A DNA stretch of 64,000 bases from Xanthobacteraceae bacterium (GTDB lineage Bacteria > Pseudomonadota > Alphaproteobacteria > Rhizobiales > Xanthobacteraceae), in the NCBI GenBank assembly GCA_022844205.1, contig JALHMF010000005.1, forward strand, positions 127,896 through 191,895. Direction: 5' to 3'. Below, piece after piece: positions 27,090-35,801 of this stretch (the first letter of the stretch is position 1; every line of letters begins with the position of its first letter). Both the position numbers and the translations under genes were made by a program. The notes below the pieces were generated by a model. It saw only the letters and a program-made list of their open reading frames with translations, was not told the origin of the DNA and did no database searches.

Positions 27090-27851
27090 TCACGCTCCTG
27101 TCGGTCCAAAGCGCTCGGTCTTGATCAGGCCCGCATCGTGACCAAGCTCGATCAGCGCGCGCGCGGCGGATTCCACCAGTTGTGTCGGCCCGCAGATGAA
27201 GATGCGCGGCTGTTCCTTCGGCGAAAAGCCCACGCGGGACAACATTTCAGGATCGATGCGTTTCTTCTCGCCCGTCCATCCGGCGGGCTGCTGTCTGGTC
27301 AGCGTATGAACGACTTTCAGTCCGTCGCTCCTGGCCGCGAGTGCAGCCAGCTCCTTGCGATAGATGATGTCATCGAAAGAGCGCGACGAATAAACCAGCA
27401 GCGCCGGGTTTTTGTTTCCAGCCGCCGCGCGGTGGCGGAGCATCGCCATCAGCGGCGCTACCCCGGAGCCGCCCGCCACCAGAAACAGCGGCTCGGTCAT
27501 GAACGCGCTCCAGACGAAGTGTCCGCCGATGGGTCCGCGCAACTCGAACTTGTCGCCGACGATCACTTCACTGGAGAGATAGGGCGAGACCTCGCCTTCC
27601 TCGATGCGTTCCACGGTGACGAGCAGCTCCGCCGCTTCCGGCGCCGAGGCAATCGAATAACTGCGCTGGGCCTGATAGCCGTCGTCGCTGGTCAAACGAA
27701 TATCCACATGCTGGCCCGGCCGGTGACCCGGCCAATCCGGAATGTCGAGCGAGAGCGAGCGCACGCGCGGCGTTTCCTCGATGATTTCGCGCACGGTCGC
27801 GGTGCGCCACGGCAGCTTGCGCGTCGGCTGCACTTTTTCAGTCGCCAGCAT
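27090..27851 (-). CDS. Ferredoxin-reductase-type FAD/NAD-binding oxidoreductase
   Basis: A 253-residue flavoprotein without an iron-sulfur domain. The FAD motif is RSYSIASAPE and the NAD(P) motif GGSGVAPLMAML, with a C-terminal FICGPTQLVE. The ATG at 27851 overlaps the end of the upstream sulfite-oxidase-like gene by 14 bases, so the two are coupled. It most likely passes electrons from NAD(P)H to a partner, perhaps the molybdoenzyme upstream. The long open frame before this ATG lies inside the neighbouring gene. Confidence 0.86.
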   Translation of the reverse strand: MLATEKVQPTRKLPWRTATVREIIEETPRVRSLSLDIPDWPGHRPGQHVDIRLTSDDGYQAQRSYSIASAPEAAELLVTVERIEEGEVSPYLSSEVIVGDKFELRGPIGGHFVWSAFMTEPLFLVAGGSGVAPLMAMLRHRAAAGNKNPALLVYSSRSFDDIIYRKELAALAARSDGLKVVHTLTRQQPAGWTGEKKRIDPEMLSRVGFSPKEQPRIFICGPTQLVESAARALIELGHDAGLIKTERFGPTGA

Positions 27852-28458
27852 ATCGCTGCTCGCGCCACGGATCGCCGTAGATGTGATAGCCGAGTTCTTC
27901 CCAGAAACCGGGCGTGTCGGTTTCGGTGAACTCGATGCGCTGGATCCACTTGGCACTCTTCCAGAAATAGAGATGCGGCACGACGAGGCGCGCGGGCCCG
28001 CCGTGTTCGGGGTCCAGTTCCTCGCCGGCGAACCTGGTCGCGACCATCGCCTTGCCTTCGAGCATGTCTTCGACCGGCACGTTGGTGGTGTAGCCGCCGT
28101 AGCAATGCATCAGGGCGAAGGGGGTCGGTGCTTCATCGAGGCCCGCCGCCGCGAGCAGGTCGTCGAAGGTGACTCCCCGCCATTCGGTGTCGAGCTTCGA
28201 CCAGGTGGTGACGCAGTGAATGTCGGTCTTGATCTTGGTCTGCGGCAGCGCGTTGAACTGTTCCCAGTCCCATTCGGCGAATTTGTTGTGTCCGTCGGTG
28301 AGGGCAAAGCGCCACTTCACGAGGTCGATGCGCGGCGTCGGCCCCGCCGACAGCACGGGAAAATCGTTGACGAGATGCTGGCCCGGCGGCGTGCGCGCCG
28401 CGTGATCGCTGGAGCGCTGCTTGCCGCGAAAACCTCGGGAGACGGGGGGCTCGCTCAT
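27838..28458 (-). CDS. Sulfite oxidase-like molybdopterin oxidoreductase
   Basis: A 206-residue protein of the small, soluble sulfite-oxidase fold family (YuiH-like). Cys82 (DIHCVTTWSK) is the expected molybdenum ligand. The tail PWREQRYAGD also fits. There is no signal peptide, so unlike MsrP it stays in the cytoplasm. It is the first gene of a three-gene operon with a flavin reductase and a DUF6510 protein. An upstream pair of 10-base repeats and a TATAGT -10 may control it. The substrate is unknown. Confidence 0.88.
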   Translation of the reverse strand: MSEPPVSRGFRGKQRSSDHAARTPPGQHLVNDFPVLSAGPTPRIDLVKWRFALTDGHNKFAEWDWEQFNALPQTKIKTDIHCVTTWSKLDTEWRGVTFDDLLAAAGLDEAPTPFALMHCYGGYTTNVPVEDMLEGKAMVATRFAGEELDPEHGGPARLVVPHLYFWKSAKWIQRIEFTETDTPGFWEELGYHIYGDPWREQRYAGD

Positions 28459-28488
28459 CGGAAATCCTTTTCAGGCCTGCCTTGCAGC

Positions 28489-28528
28489 CGGACTATAGCG
28501 CAGACCTTACATTACGTGACATTACGTG
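28489..28528 (-). promoter_or_regulatory. Promoter with tandem CACGTAATGT repeats
   Basis: On the minus strand two adjacent copies of CACGTAATGT (28509-28528) precede a TATAGT -10 about 10 bases further on. No TTGACA-like -35 is present. The repeats overlap the -35 position and could be an activator site or the -35 of an alternative sigma factor. They lie 51 bases upstream of the sulfite-oxidase-like start. Confidence 0.45.
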
Positions 28529-28747
28529 CTTTCGGAGATCATCCGGCAGGGCCGCGTGCGGTGAGGGTGCATCAGTGTCGCGGGTCAACCGTCGGTGCCA
28601 CGGCGTCATGCGATGGCGGCGGGCATCGAACAGCGCTTTGATGCGGTGCTTTCCGCCGTCGAGCAGAATGGCCGGCGAGCAAGGCAGGTTGCTTAAGCGG
28701 GATCAGGGACGAAAATTCTTCGCCGCCTTGAGAAGCCCGCACGATTT

Positions 28748-29395
28748 TCAGGCTGCATCCATCATTCCTACCATCGCGGCGCGAACCTGTGCGATCTCGT
28801 CGTCGTTGATGGTGTGGCCCATGCCCGGATAAATACGCTCGGTCACTTCGGCACCCATGCTGCTTAAGATTTTTGTGGATTCTTTCACGCGCGTAAGCGG
28901 GACGTGGAAGTCCACATCGCTGCATCCAATGAACACCGGCGTACCGTCGAGCGAGCCTTTGTAATCGCGCTTGGTGCCTTCGGGTCCGATCAGGCCGCCG
29001 GTGAGCGCCAGCACGGCTCCGTATCGTTGCGGAAAGCGGGCGGCGTATTCGAGACTGAGGCACGCGCCCTGCGAGAAGCCGAGCAATGCGGCACGCGAGG
29101 GCGGGAAATGATCCGCCGCCAGCCGGTCGAACAGATTGCCGATCGTGGCGAGCGCCGATGACAGATAGGGCTCGTTCTGTTCGAGCGGCGCCAGAAACGA
29201 TTGCGGATACCAGGTGCGGCCCGCAGCCTGCGGCGCGAAATAAGCGAAGTCCGGCTGCGCGAAGACTTCGGCAAGCGAGAGAATGTTGTCCGCCGTAGCA
29301 CCGCGCCCATGCAGCATGATCATCGCACCCTTCGCGCGGGAAAGGGGCGCGCCGGACTGTGCGACGGGCTGGTCCTCGTGAATCGATTGCATCAT
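28748..29395 (-). CDS. Phospholipase/carboxylesterase family hydrolase (MhqD-like)
   Basis: A 215-residue alpha/beta-hydrolase. The nucleophile is Ser108 (GFSQGACLS), with a likely acid in SDVDFHVP and the histidine in GMGHTI. The start ATG at 29395 overlaps the stop of the glyoxalase-fold dioxygenase gene (ATGA), so the two are coupled. The pairing with a ring-cleaving dioxygenase resembles the mhqD/mhqO pair that detoxifies quinones in Firmicutes. Last gene of the operon that starts at 32758. Confidence 0.87.
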   Translation of the reverse strand: MMQSIHEDQPVAQSGAPLSRAKGAMIMLHGRGATADNILSLAEVFAQPDFAYFAPQAAGRTWYPQSFLAPLEQNEPYLSSALATIGNLFDRLAADHFPPSRAALLGFSQGACLSLEYAARFPQRYGAVLALTGGLIGPEGTKRDYKGSLDGTPVFIGCSDVDFHVPLTRVKESTKILSSMGAEVTERIYPGMGHTINDDEIAQVRAAMVGMMDAA

Positions 29396-30312
29396 TTTCT
29401 TTCCGGCAGCCGGATTGGCGGCAGGCGTTTCTCGATCATGTCGCGGGATTTCTCCAGCCATGGCGGAAGCTGCAGTCGCCGGCCAAGCTCGGCGGGTTTT
29501 TCGTCAATGGCAAATCCAGGCGGGTCGGTCGCGATCTCGAACAGAATTCCACCCGGCTCGCGAAAATAGATGGAGCGGAAATAATTGCGGTCAAGGATTG
29601 GCGTCACGTTGAAGCCCAGGGCCGCGATCTCCTCGCGCATCTGCTTCTGGGCTTCGGCGGATTTCGCCCGGAAGGCGACATGATGCACGGTGCCGCCGCC
29701 GGGACGGCGATCCAGCGCGCCGGGCCGCCAGAGCAGGTCGATGATGCCGCCAGCCGCATTCTTGTCGGCGCTTTGCAGCCGGATACGGTCGGGGGCTTCC
29801 TCGATCCGCGTGTAGCCGAAGGTTTCCGTGAGCAATTTTAGTGTGCGCTCCGGTGCCTCGACACAAAGCGCTACGGACTCAAATCCGGACAGCGAATTCG
29901 CCTCGCTTTTTGAATTCACCGAGGCGATTTCCAGATGCAGCCCGTCCGGATCGTCGAAGGAAATTACCTGTGCGCCGAAACGCTCGAACGGGCCATTGAA
30001 GTCGATACTGAATTCCGCGAGCCGAAGCATCCACGATTCAAATGCAGCAGCAGGGATTGCAAAGGCGATGCTCTCCGTCATGCCGGGACCGGTGCGGCCC
30101 TTGTCCGCGAGCGGAAACGGAAAGAAGGTGAGGATGCTGCCGGGTCTGCCAGCTTCGTCGCCGTAATAAAAATGATAGGTATCCGGTGAATCGAAATTCA
30201 CGGTCTGTTTCACCAGACGCAAACCCAGCACCTGCGTGTAGAAGTCCAGGTTCGCCTGCGGATCGATCGCAATGGCGGTGACGTGGTGAATGCCGGGAAC
30301 GTTCAGCAGCAT
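29392..30312 (-). CDS. Ring-cleaving dioxygenase, VOC family (MhqO-like)
   Basis: A 306-residue protein with two glyoxalase/vicinal-oxygen-chelate modules. Metal-binding starts are His10 (PGIHHVT) and the second-module histidine in GTVHHVAF, with a glutamate in FREPGGILFE. The ATG at 30312 overlaps the YeiH stop by one base; the longer frame to 30918 lies inside yeiH and is not real. It probably opens hydroquinone- or catechol-type rings using Fe(II) and oxygen. Its coupled neighbour is an esterase. Confidence 0.9.
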   Translation of the reverse strand: MLLNVPGIHHVTAIAIDPQANLDFYTQVLGLRLVKQTVNFDSPDTYHFYYGDEAGRPGSILTFFPFPLADKGRTGPGMTESIAFAIPAAAFESWMLRLAEFSIDFNGPFERFGAQVISFDDPDGLHLEIASVNSKSEANSLSGFESVALCVEAPERTLKLLTETFGYTRIEEAPDRIRLQSADKNAAGGIIDLLWRPGALDRRPGGGTVHHVAFRAKSAEAQKQMREEIAALGFNVTPILDRNYFRSIYFREPGGILFEIATDPPGFAIDEKPAELGRRLQLPPWLEKSRDMIEKRLPPIRLPERK

Positions 30313-31319
30313 CAGACCAGACCGAAGAACGTGACGGCGAACATAATCGTGACGAGCACCAGCGAGTTCAGTACGAGCAGCAGCAGAACCTTCGTGCCCA
30401 CACTCCAGATCGCCTCCAGCGACGTCATCATGCCGATGGCGGACATCGCAACCAGCATCAGCGCCGTCGAGACAAAGGACAAAGCTGTTTTCAACGGAGC
30501 CGGAATCCAGCCGAATGAACCGATCACGACGAGCGCCGCAAAGGCCAGAATAAACCACGGCAAATCGATACGCGACCCTGCTGTCCGCTTTTGCTGCCCA
30601 TAGGCGAAGGCGATTCCGAGCACAAAGAATGCAATCAGTGAAACCCGAAAGAGTTTCGTGAGCGTTGCCGTGTTGCCCGCCGCTTCCGAAATGGTAAAGC
30701 CCGCGGCCACGGCCTGCGGAACGTTGTGAATGGAGCCGCCCAGGAAAATTCCGGCACGGGTCGCTTCGAGGCCCGCATACACGGCCACGAGCGGATAGAT
30801 CACCATCGCAATCGCGCTCAAGGCGATCACGCCGACAATCACGAATATCGCATCGCGCTGGGTGCTGCCTTTTTTCGGAAGCACAGACGCAATCGCCACC
30901 GCGGCGGACGCGCCGCAAAAAGCCGTGCTGCCGCCTGCGAGCAAGCCGAGCGGCACGGTCAATCCCATCGCGCGCGCGGCGAGCACGCTGAAGACGATCG
31001 TGCAGACGATGGCCGCGATCACCGCGAGTGCCGGCGCAATCCCGATGGCGAGCACGTCCGCAAGCGTCAGCCTTGCACCGAGGAGTGCCACGGCAATCGC
31101 AAGCAAATGTTTCGCCGAAAATTCGATGCCGGGAAGGGCGGCGCTTTTCTTCGTCAGCGGATGCAGGAGCATGCCGAACACCAGCGCGTACAGCAGGCCT
31201 GAACCGAAGCCGCCGAAATCGAGCAGCCAGGCGTGGAGCGCGACAACAGCCGCGAGCGCGACGCCGGGAAAATAGAAGGCGGCTGGAGGTCTCGGCGCAG
31301 GCTTTTTTCGGTTGGCCAT
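30312..31319 (-). CDS. YeiH/UPF0324 family membrane protein (putative sulfate exporter)
   Basis: A 335-residue integral membrane protein with about ten hydrophobic helices. Family stretches are LLAIAVALLGARLTLADV, GGSTAFCGASAAVAIASVLP (in part) and GGSIHNVPQAVAAGF. The ATG at 31319 lies one base after the monooxygenase stop. The family is annotated as a sulfate or sulfonate exporter, on slim evidence. Its place inside an aromatic-compound operon is unusual, since it suggests export of a sulfonated or anionic product. Confidence 0.88.
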   Translation of the reverse strand: MANRKKPAPRPPAAFYFPGVALAAVVALHAWLLDFGGFGSGLLYALVFGMLLHPLTKKSAALPGIEFSAKHLLAIAVALLGARLTLADVLAIGIAPALAVIAAIVCTIVFSVLAARAMGLTVPLGLLAGGSTAFCGASAAVAIASVLPKKGSTQRDAIFVIVGVIALSAIAMVIYPLVAVYAGLEATRAGIFLGGSIHNVPQAVAAGFTISEAAGNTATLTKLFRVSLIAFFVLGIAFAYGQQKRTAGSRIDLPWFILAFAALVVIGSFGWIPAPLKTALSFVSTALMLVAMSAIGMMTSLEAIWSVGTKVLLLLVLNSLVLVTIMFAVTFFGLV

Positions 31320-31320
31320 T

Positions 31321-32502
31321 TCAGGCACCTGTGCCGTGACGATAGATCCAGGATTTCGCTTCAATCAGCCGGTCGCCGCTCCAGCCGAGACGGAAATCGC
31401 GCAGCCGTCGCAACAAGCCGCCGGCGTGATAGATTTTTCCGGAGAAGCGCGCCGCACGCTGCATTTTCGACGTGCGGTGCTGACGCTCGCGCTCATAGGC
31501 GCGGAAAGCCAATTCGATTTCGCTGCCGCGCCGGACATGACGGCCGAGCGCTTCGGCGTCCTCAAGGGCGGCACCGGCACCCTGGGCGATGAAGGGGAGC
31601 ATCGGATGGGCAGCGTCGCCGAGCAGCGTGACACAGCCTTCGCCCCATTTGTTCAGGCGTGGCCGGTCGGCGAGCGCCCAGCGCTGGAATTGCGTTCCGG
31701 CTTGCAGAATTGTTCTCGGCAATTGCCCCCATCCCGACAGCGCCTTTGGTATTTCGGCAAGCATAGCTGGTTCGTTCCATTCCTGCGAAGTCCAGCTGTC
31801 GCGGAAGACCGCGACCACATTGACCATCTTTCCGCCCGCAACCGGATAATGAACGAGATGCGCGCCTTCGGAGAGCCACAGGCGCACGTCCGGCTCCGAA
31901 AATTCCGGCGGTAGATTTTCCGCCGGAACGAGCGAGCGCCAGGCGACATACCCGCTGAATTCCGGCGGGCCATCGCCGTGGAGCTGGGACCGCGTTTTCG
32001 ACCAGAGCCCGTCCGCACCCACGATGCCGATTCCGAGATGCTCCTCGGTTTTTCCGTTGCGAAGCGTGAGGGCGGTAACGCCGCGCTGATGCGCGGCCAG
32101 CTCGATGATGTCCGCGCCGAATTCGAACACGATGTCCACGTTGTCGCGGGCGATTTCGTGCAGTGCCGCCTGCAGGTCCGCGCGCATCGTCAGCAGCCAC
32201 GGACTGCCGTAGTTGCGGCCGCTGCTTTTGACCGGCGAGCGGGCGAGGATGCGCCCGCTGTCGCCGTCGCCGACGATCAGTTCGCGCGCTTCCGCCGCGC
32301 GCTCGCGGACAAGGTCGAGCGCGCCGATGGCCTTGAGTGCCGATGTTGCATTGGGCGTGAGCTGGATGCCGGCCCCGAAGGCCTGGATCGCGGGTGCCCG
32401 TTCGAGCAGCACCGGACGGAAGCCCGCGCGGGCGAGCGAGATCGCCGCCGCCAATCCGCCGATGCCTGCACCCGCGACCAGAATCGTGCGGGAGCGCGCC
32501 AT
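31321..32502 (-). CDS. FAD-dependent aromatic monooxygenase (salicylate hydroxylase-like)
   Basis: A 393-residue class A flavoprotein monooxygenase. It has GAGIGG at 11-16, a conserved acidic residue (LLERAP), the DG motif region (GIVGADGLWSKTR) and GDAAHPMLPFIAQGA for FAD ribityl binding. It uses NAD(P)H and oxygen to hydroxylate an aromatic ring, with salicylate or 3-hydroxybenzoate as likely model substrates. It is the second gene of a five-gene operon with a ring-cleaving dioxygenase, consistent with sequential hydroxylation and ring opening. Confidence 0.9.
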   Translation of the reverse strand: MARSRTILVAGAGIGGLAAAISLARAGFRPVLLERAPAIQAFGAGIQLTPNATSALKAIGALDLVRERAAEARELIVGDGDSGRILARSPVKSSGRNYGSPWLLTMRADLQAALHEIARDNVDIVFEFGADIIELAAHQRGVTALTLRNGKTEEHLGIGIVGADGLWSKTRSQLHGDGPPEFSGYVAWRSLVPAENLPPEFSEPDVRLWLSEGAHLVHYPVAGGKMVNVVAVFRDSWTSQEWNEPAMLAEIPKALSGWGQLPRTILQAGTQFQRWALADRPRLNKWGEGCVTLLGDAAHPMLPFIAQGAGAALEDAEALGRHVRRGSEIELAFRAYERERQHRTSKMQRAARFSGKIYHAGGLLRRLRDFRLGWSGDRLIEAKSWIYRHGTGA

Positions 32503-32512
32503 CGCGGCGCCG

Positions 32513-32758
32513 TCAGGCGGCTTTGCCGGTGAACGCGCACTCGGCCGGGCGCGCGGAGGCGGCGGCGAGTTTGGGATCGTGCTTATAGAGAGTGGAGCAG
32601 TAGGGGCAGATGATTTCGTTCTCGCTGCCCATATCCAGATAGACGTGCGGGTGATCGTTCGGCGGGATCGCGCCTACGCATTTGAACTCGCGGGACCCGA
32701 TCTCAATGACGGAGATGCCCGTCTCGTTATGGAAATGTGGAACGATGGTTAGCGCCAT
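32513..32758 (-). CDS. CHCC-type zinc-finger protein
   Basis: An 81-residue protein with Cys27, His36, Cys51 and Cys54 (C-x8-H-x14-C-x2-C), the pattern of the zf-CHCC domain also found in the NDUFS6 subunit of complex I. GAGGCGG stands before the ATG at 32758. It is the first gene of the operon with the FAD monooxygenase, 10 bases upstream of it. Its role there is unclear; the same family often occurs as a lone small protein in alphaproteobacteria. Confidence 0.85.
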   Translation of the reverse strand: MALTIVPHFHNETGISVIEIGSREFKCVGAIPPNDHPHVYLDMGSENEIICPYCSTLYKHDPKLAAASARPAECAFTGKAA

Positions 32759-32934
32759 GCCCGCCTCTGTTCGCCTCGACCAAGGCCGGTTCCTACAGCA
32801 AGGCCGGGATTCCCGCCATACGGCACGTTGATGCCCCGGCAACCATTGGGGGTACGGAATTGGCTTAGCCGATCGGGCTACACGGTTCCACCGGACGCAC
32901 CGCTGCCGCAATTGGTTCGCATATCACCACTGAT

Positions 32935-33927
32935 ATGAAACGGATTTTGGTCTCTTTCGCTGCCCTGATCGCGCTTTCGGCCAGCCTTTATGTGCTTTGG
33001 CCGGAGGCGAGCCGCGCATGGACGTGGCGAATCGCGGCGGAGGAGCCGGCGAAGCTCGCCGAATTGCAGCTAGCCGATGTCTTCGATGCGGATATGGCGG
33101 CGGCTGAAATCAAGGCAGCCCTCGACCGCGACGACATCGAACTTGCCGAGAGCTTTGCCGCGCTGGCGCAGGAGCGGGCGATTCCGGTTCCCGCGGACCT
33201 CAAGGCCCGGCTCGACTATGCCCGCGGCACCCTCCAGCAGCTCAAACGGTCGGCGGTGAATTTCGGGCACGGCTTTGTCACCGGTGCGCCCGAGAGTGCC
33301 GCCGGCATGGCCGGTGCCGCCACCGGCGATCTCCTTGTCTATGGCGATGTGCGCGACCTCGCCCGCGAAGGCTGGAGGGCGGCACAAGGCCAGCAGGTCG
33401 ATCCGCTGATCGCGAGCCTCGCCGCGGCGGGTCTCGCTGTCACGGTCGGCACCTATCTGTCGGACGGTCTTGCGGCCCCGGCGCGTGCAGGCGTGAGCCT
33501 GTTCAAGGCATCGCGCCGCGCGGGCAAACTCAGCGTCAATCTCGTCTCCGATGCGAGCCGTCTTGCGCGCACCGGCAAGACGGGCACGCTCGTCACCGCC
33601 TTCGCCGATCTCGGCAAGATCGAAAGCAAAGCGGGCGCGCGGACTGCCCTTGAAGGCTTGCGGCACGCCGACGGCGTGACCGATCTTGCGAAGGTCGGCC
33701 AACTTGCTGAAAAGAATGGTTCGAAGACACTCGCCATCCTGAAGACGCTTGGCCGCGGCGCGTTCGCGCTCGGTGCGGGTGCGCTCACGGCAAGCTTCTG
33801 GGTGATGGGGGCCGCGACCAACATTTTCCTGCTTGTGATCGCACTCTCGACCCTGTTCGCGAGCCTCGTGCGCTGGCTGTGGCCGGCGATGCGCTACGCG
33901 GGCGCCAAGGCTTTCGCCGCCGTCTAG
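32935..33927 (+). CDS. Hypothetical membrane-anchored protein
   Basis: A 330-residue protein with an N-terminal signal anchor (ILVSFAALIALSASLYVLW) and a hydrophobic C-terminus (about 280-320, FLLVIALSTLFASLVRWLW). The region between is Ala-rich and helical, with a glycine-rich hydrophobic stretch near 120-170 (GAPESAAGMAGAATGDL). I recognise no domain or catalytic motif. It is divergent from the zinc-finger operon. It may be an envelope protein; no function is proposed. Confidence 0.6.
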   Translation: MKRILVSFAALIALSASLYVLWPEASRAWTWRIAAEEPAKLAELQLADVFDADMAAAEIKAALDRDDIELAESFAALAQERAIPVPADLKARLDYARGTLQQLKRSAVNFGHGFVTGAPESAAGMAGAATGDLLVYGDVRDLAREGWRAAQGQQVDPLIASLAAAGLAVTVGTYLSDGLAAPARAGVSLFKASRRAGKLSVNLVSDASRLARTGKTGTLVTAFADLGKIESKAGARTALEGLRHADGVTDLAKVGQLAEKNGSKTLAILKTLGRGAFALGAGALTASFWVMGAATNIFLLVIALSTLFASLVRWLWPAMRYAGAKAFAAV

Positions 33928-33985
33928 CAACGCGCGCCGCATACGGCTAAGACGGTCGCCCTTCCAGTCCTGATCTTGCCAGACA

Positions 33986-34741
33986 ATGCAAAGTTTCATC
34001 TACAAGGGCATCGAGATCGCCTATCGCGACGAGGGCAGCGGCGATCCCGTTGTCATGATTCACGGCTTTGCATCCAACAAGGAAGCGAACTGGGTCGTTC
34101 CCAGCTGGTTCAAGACGATCACGGAATCGGGCCGCCGTGCCATCGCGGTCGATAATCGCGGGCACGGGCTTTCCACCAAATTCTACGATCCGGCGGACTA
34201 TCACTCGTCGAAAATGGCGGGCGACGTGGTGGCGCTGATGGATTTTCTGAATCTCGAAGCGGCGGACATCGTCGGTTACTCGATGGGTACACGCATCTCG
34301 GCGTTTCTTACGCTCGAGCACCCGCGCCGGGTGCGCTCCGCGGTATTTGGCGGGCTCGGCTGGCACCTCGTCGATAACACAGGCCTCTATCAGGGCATCG
34401 CCGAGGCGCTGGAGGCGCCGTCGCTGGAGGACGTGAAACACAACCTCAAGGGTTATCTGTTCCGTTCATTCGCGGAGTCCACGTTGTCGGACCTCAAGGC
34501 GCTGGCCGCCTGCATGCGCGGTTCGCGGCAGACACTGTCTCCCGAGCAGCTTGCGAAAATCGCCTGTCCGGTTCTCGTCGCCGTCGGCACCGTCGATCCC
34601 ATCGCGGGGTCCGCGAGGGCGCTTGCGGAATTGATTCCGGGCGCACAGGTATTGGATATTCCGAACCGCGATCACATGCTCGCGGTGGGCGACAAGGTCT
34701 TCAAGCAGGGCGCGCTGGATTTCCTGAACAAGCGGCCCTAG
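33986..34741 (+). CDS. Alpha/beta fold hydrolase
   Basis: A 251-residue alpha/beta-hydrolase with the nucleophile Ser99 (GYSMGTRIS), an oxyanion HGF at the first strand (VVMIHGF) and the likely acid and base in VGTVDPIAG and NRDHML. No signal peptide is seen. It resembles esterases and haloperoxidase-like hydrolases; the substrate is unknown. It stands between the membrane protein and cysE genes without overlaps. Confidence 0.88.
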   Translation: MQSFIYKGIEIAYRDEGSGDPVVMIHGFASNKEANWVVPSWFKTITESGRRAIAVDNRGHGLSTKFYDPADYHSSKMAGDVVALMDFLNLEAADIVGYSMGTRISAFLTLEHPRRVRSAVFGGLGWHLVDNTGLYQGIAEALEAPSLEDVKHNLKGYLFRSFAESTLSDLKALAACMRGSRQTLSPEQLAKIACPVLVAVGTVDPIAGSARALAELIPGAQVLDIPNRDHMLAVGDKVFKQGALDFLNKRP

Positions 34742-34841
34742 TCATGACGCGGCTGCATGGCAGGTTTTACGGCTAAACGTGTTGTTCACCGCCTGTCGCC
34801 TATCTGTGGTAAAAGTGAACTGAACCTGGACGAGAGCCCCG

Positions 34842-35681
34842 ATGGCACAACGTCATTCCAAAATCGCCGGCCTGCGCACGGTCGATCCCGTATGGCAGCG
34901 CATCCGCGATGAAGCGGCGGAGATCGCCTCGCGCGAGCCGCCGCTCGCCAGCTTTATTTTTGCGACCATCCTGCACCACGATTCGCTGGAGCAGGCGATC
35001 GCGCAGCGTATCGTGGACCGGCTGGAGCATCCGACTCTCGCGGGCGAACTGATCCGCCAGGCCTACGACGAACTGTTCGCGGCGGAGCCGAGCATCGGCG
35101 AAGTCTTCCGCGCGGACATCGCGGCGGTGGCCGAACGCGATCCGGCGACCTCGCGCTATATCGAGCCGGTGCTTTACTTCAAGGGATTCCACGCGCTGCA
35201 GACCTATCGCCTCGCGAATTTTCTCTGGCGGCACGGGCGTCAGGATTTCGCGCTCTATCTGCAAAGCCGCATGTCGGCGGTATTCGGCGTGGACATCCAT
35301 CCGAACGCGCGCATCGGGCGGGGCATCTTCATCGACCATGCGACCGGCGTCGTGATCGGCATGACCTCGGTCATCGACGACGACGTTTCGATCCTGCATG
35401 GCGTGACGCTCGGCGGCACCGGCAAGGAGCGCGGCGACCGCCATCCCAAAATCAGGCGTGGCGTGCTGATCGGCGCCGGCGCGAAGATTCTCGGCAATAT
35501 CGAAGTCGGCTCCTGTTCGCGCGTGGCGGCGGGTTCCGTCGTGCTGAAGCCGGTCCCGCCCAACATGACCGTGGCGGGCATCCCGGCGCGCGTTGTCGGC
35601 AAGTCCGATTGCGCGGAATCGCCGTCGCACTCGATGGACCAAGTCTTCGACATGCCTTCCTTCGCGGGAGAGGCGATCTAA
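34842..35681 (+). CDS. cysE: Serine O-acetyltransferase
   Basis: A 279-residue enzyme that makes O-acetylserine from serine and acetyl-CoA, the first step of cysteine synthesis. The N-terminal helical domain (about 1-145) is followed by left-handed beta-helix hexapeptide repeats (FIDHATGVVIG, ILHGVTLGGTGKERGDRHPKI in part, GVLIGAGAKILGNIEVG). The catalytic histidines fall in DHATG and LHGVT. The Asp-rich tail ends SFAGEAI; many cysteine-feedback-sensitive CysE proteins end in isoleucine. A palindromic repeat lies downstream. Confidence 0.95.
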   Translation: MAQRHSKIAGLRTVDPVWQRIRDEAAEIASREPPLASFIFATILHHDSLEQAIAQRIVDRLEHPTLAGELIRQAYDELFAAEPSIGEVFRADIAAVAERDPATSRYIEPVLYFKGFHALQTYRLANFLWRHGRQDFALYLQSRMSAVFGVDIHPNARIGRGIFIDHATGVVIGMTSVIDDDVSILHGVTLGGTGKERGDRHPKIRRGVLIGAGAKILGNIEVGSCSRVAAGSVVLKPVPPNMTVAGIPARVVGKSDCAESPSHSMDQVFDMPSFAGEAI

Positions 35682-35695
35682 TTGAACTAATTTTG

Positions 35696-35729
35696 CCCGC
35701 ATGGGTGCTCGCTTCGCTCGCCATGCGGG
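35696..35729. repeat. Palindromic hairpin after cysE
   Basis: CCCGCATGG and CCATGCGGG form a perfect 9-base stem around GTGCTCGCTTCGCTCG, which can itself fold. No T tract follows, so it is a repeat-type hairpin that may still protect the 3' end of the mRNA. Confidence 0.6.
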
Positions 35730-35801
35730 AACGGCTTGCGGCGTAGTGCTTGGCGCGGGTAGGTTGCCCCGCGCCTTTCCCGTTTTAGCCCGGAGATTCC
35801 C

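Noticed and set aside
30313-30918. An upstream extension of the ring-cleaving dioxygenase frame
   Set aside because: It lies within yeiH in another frame; the dioxygenase family N-terminus begins at ATG 30312.
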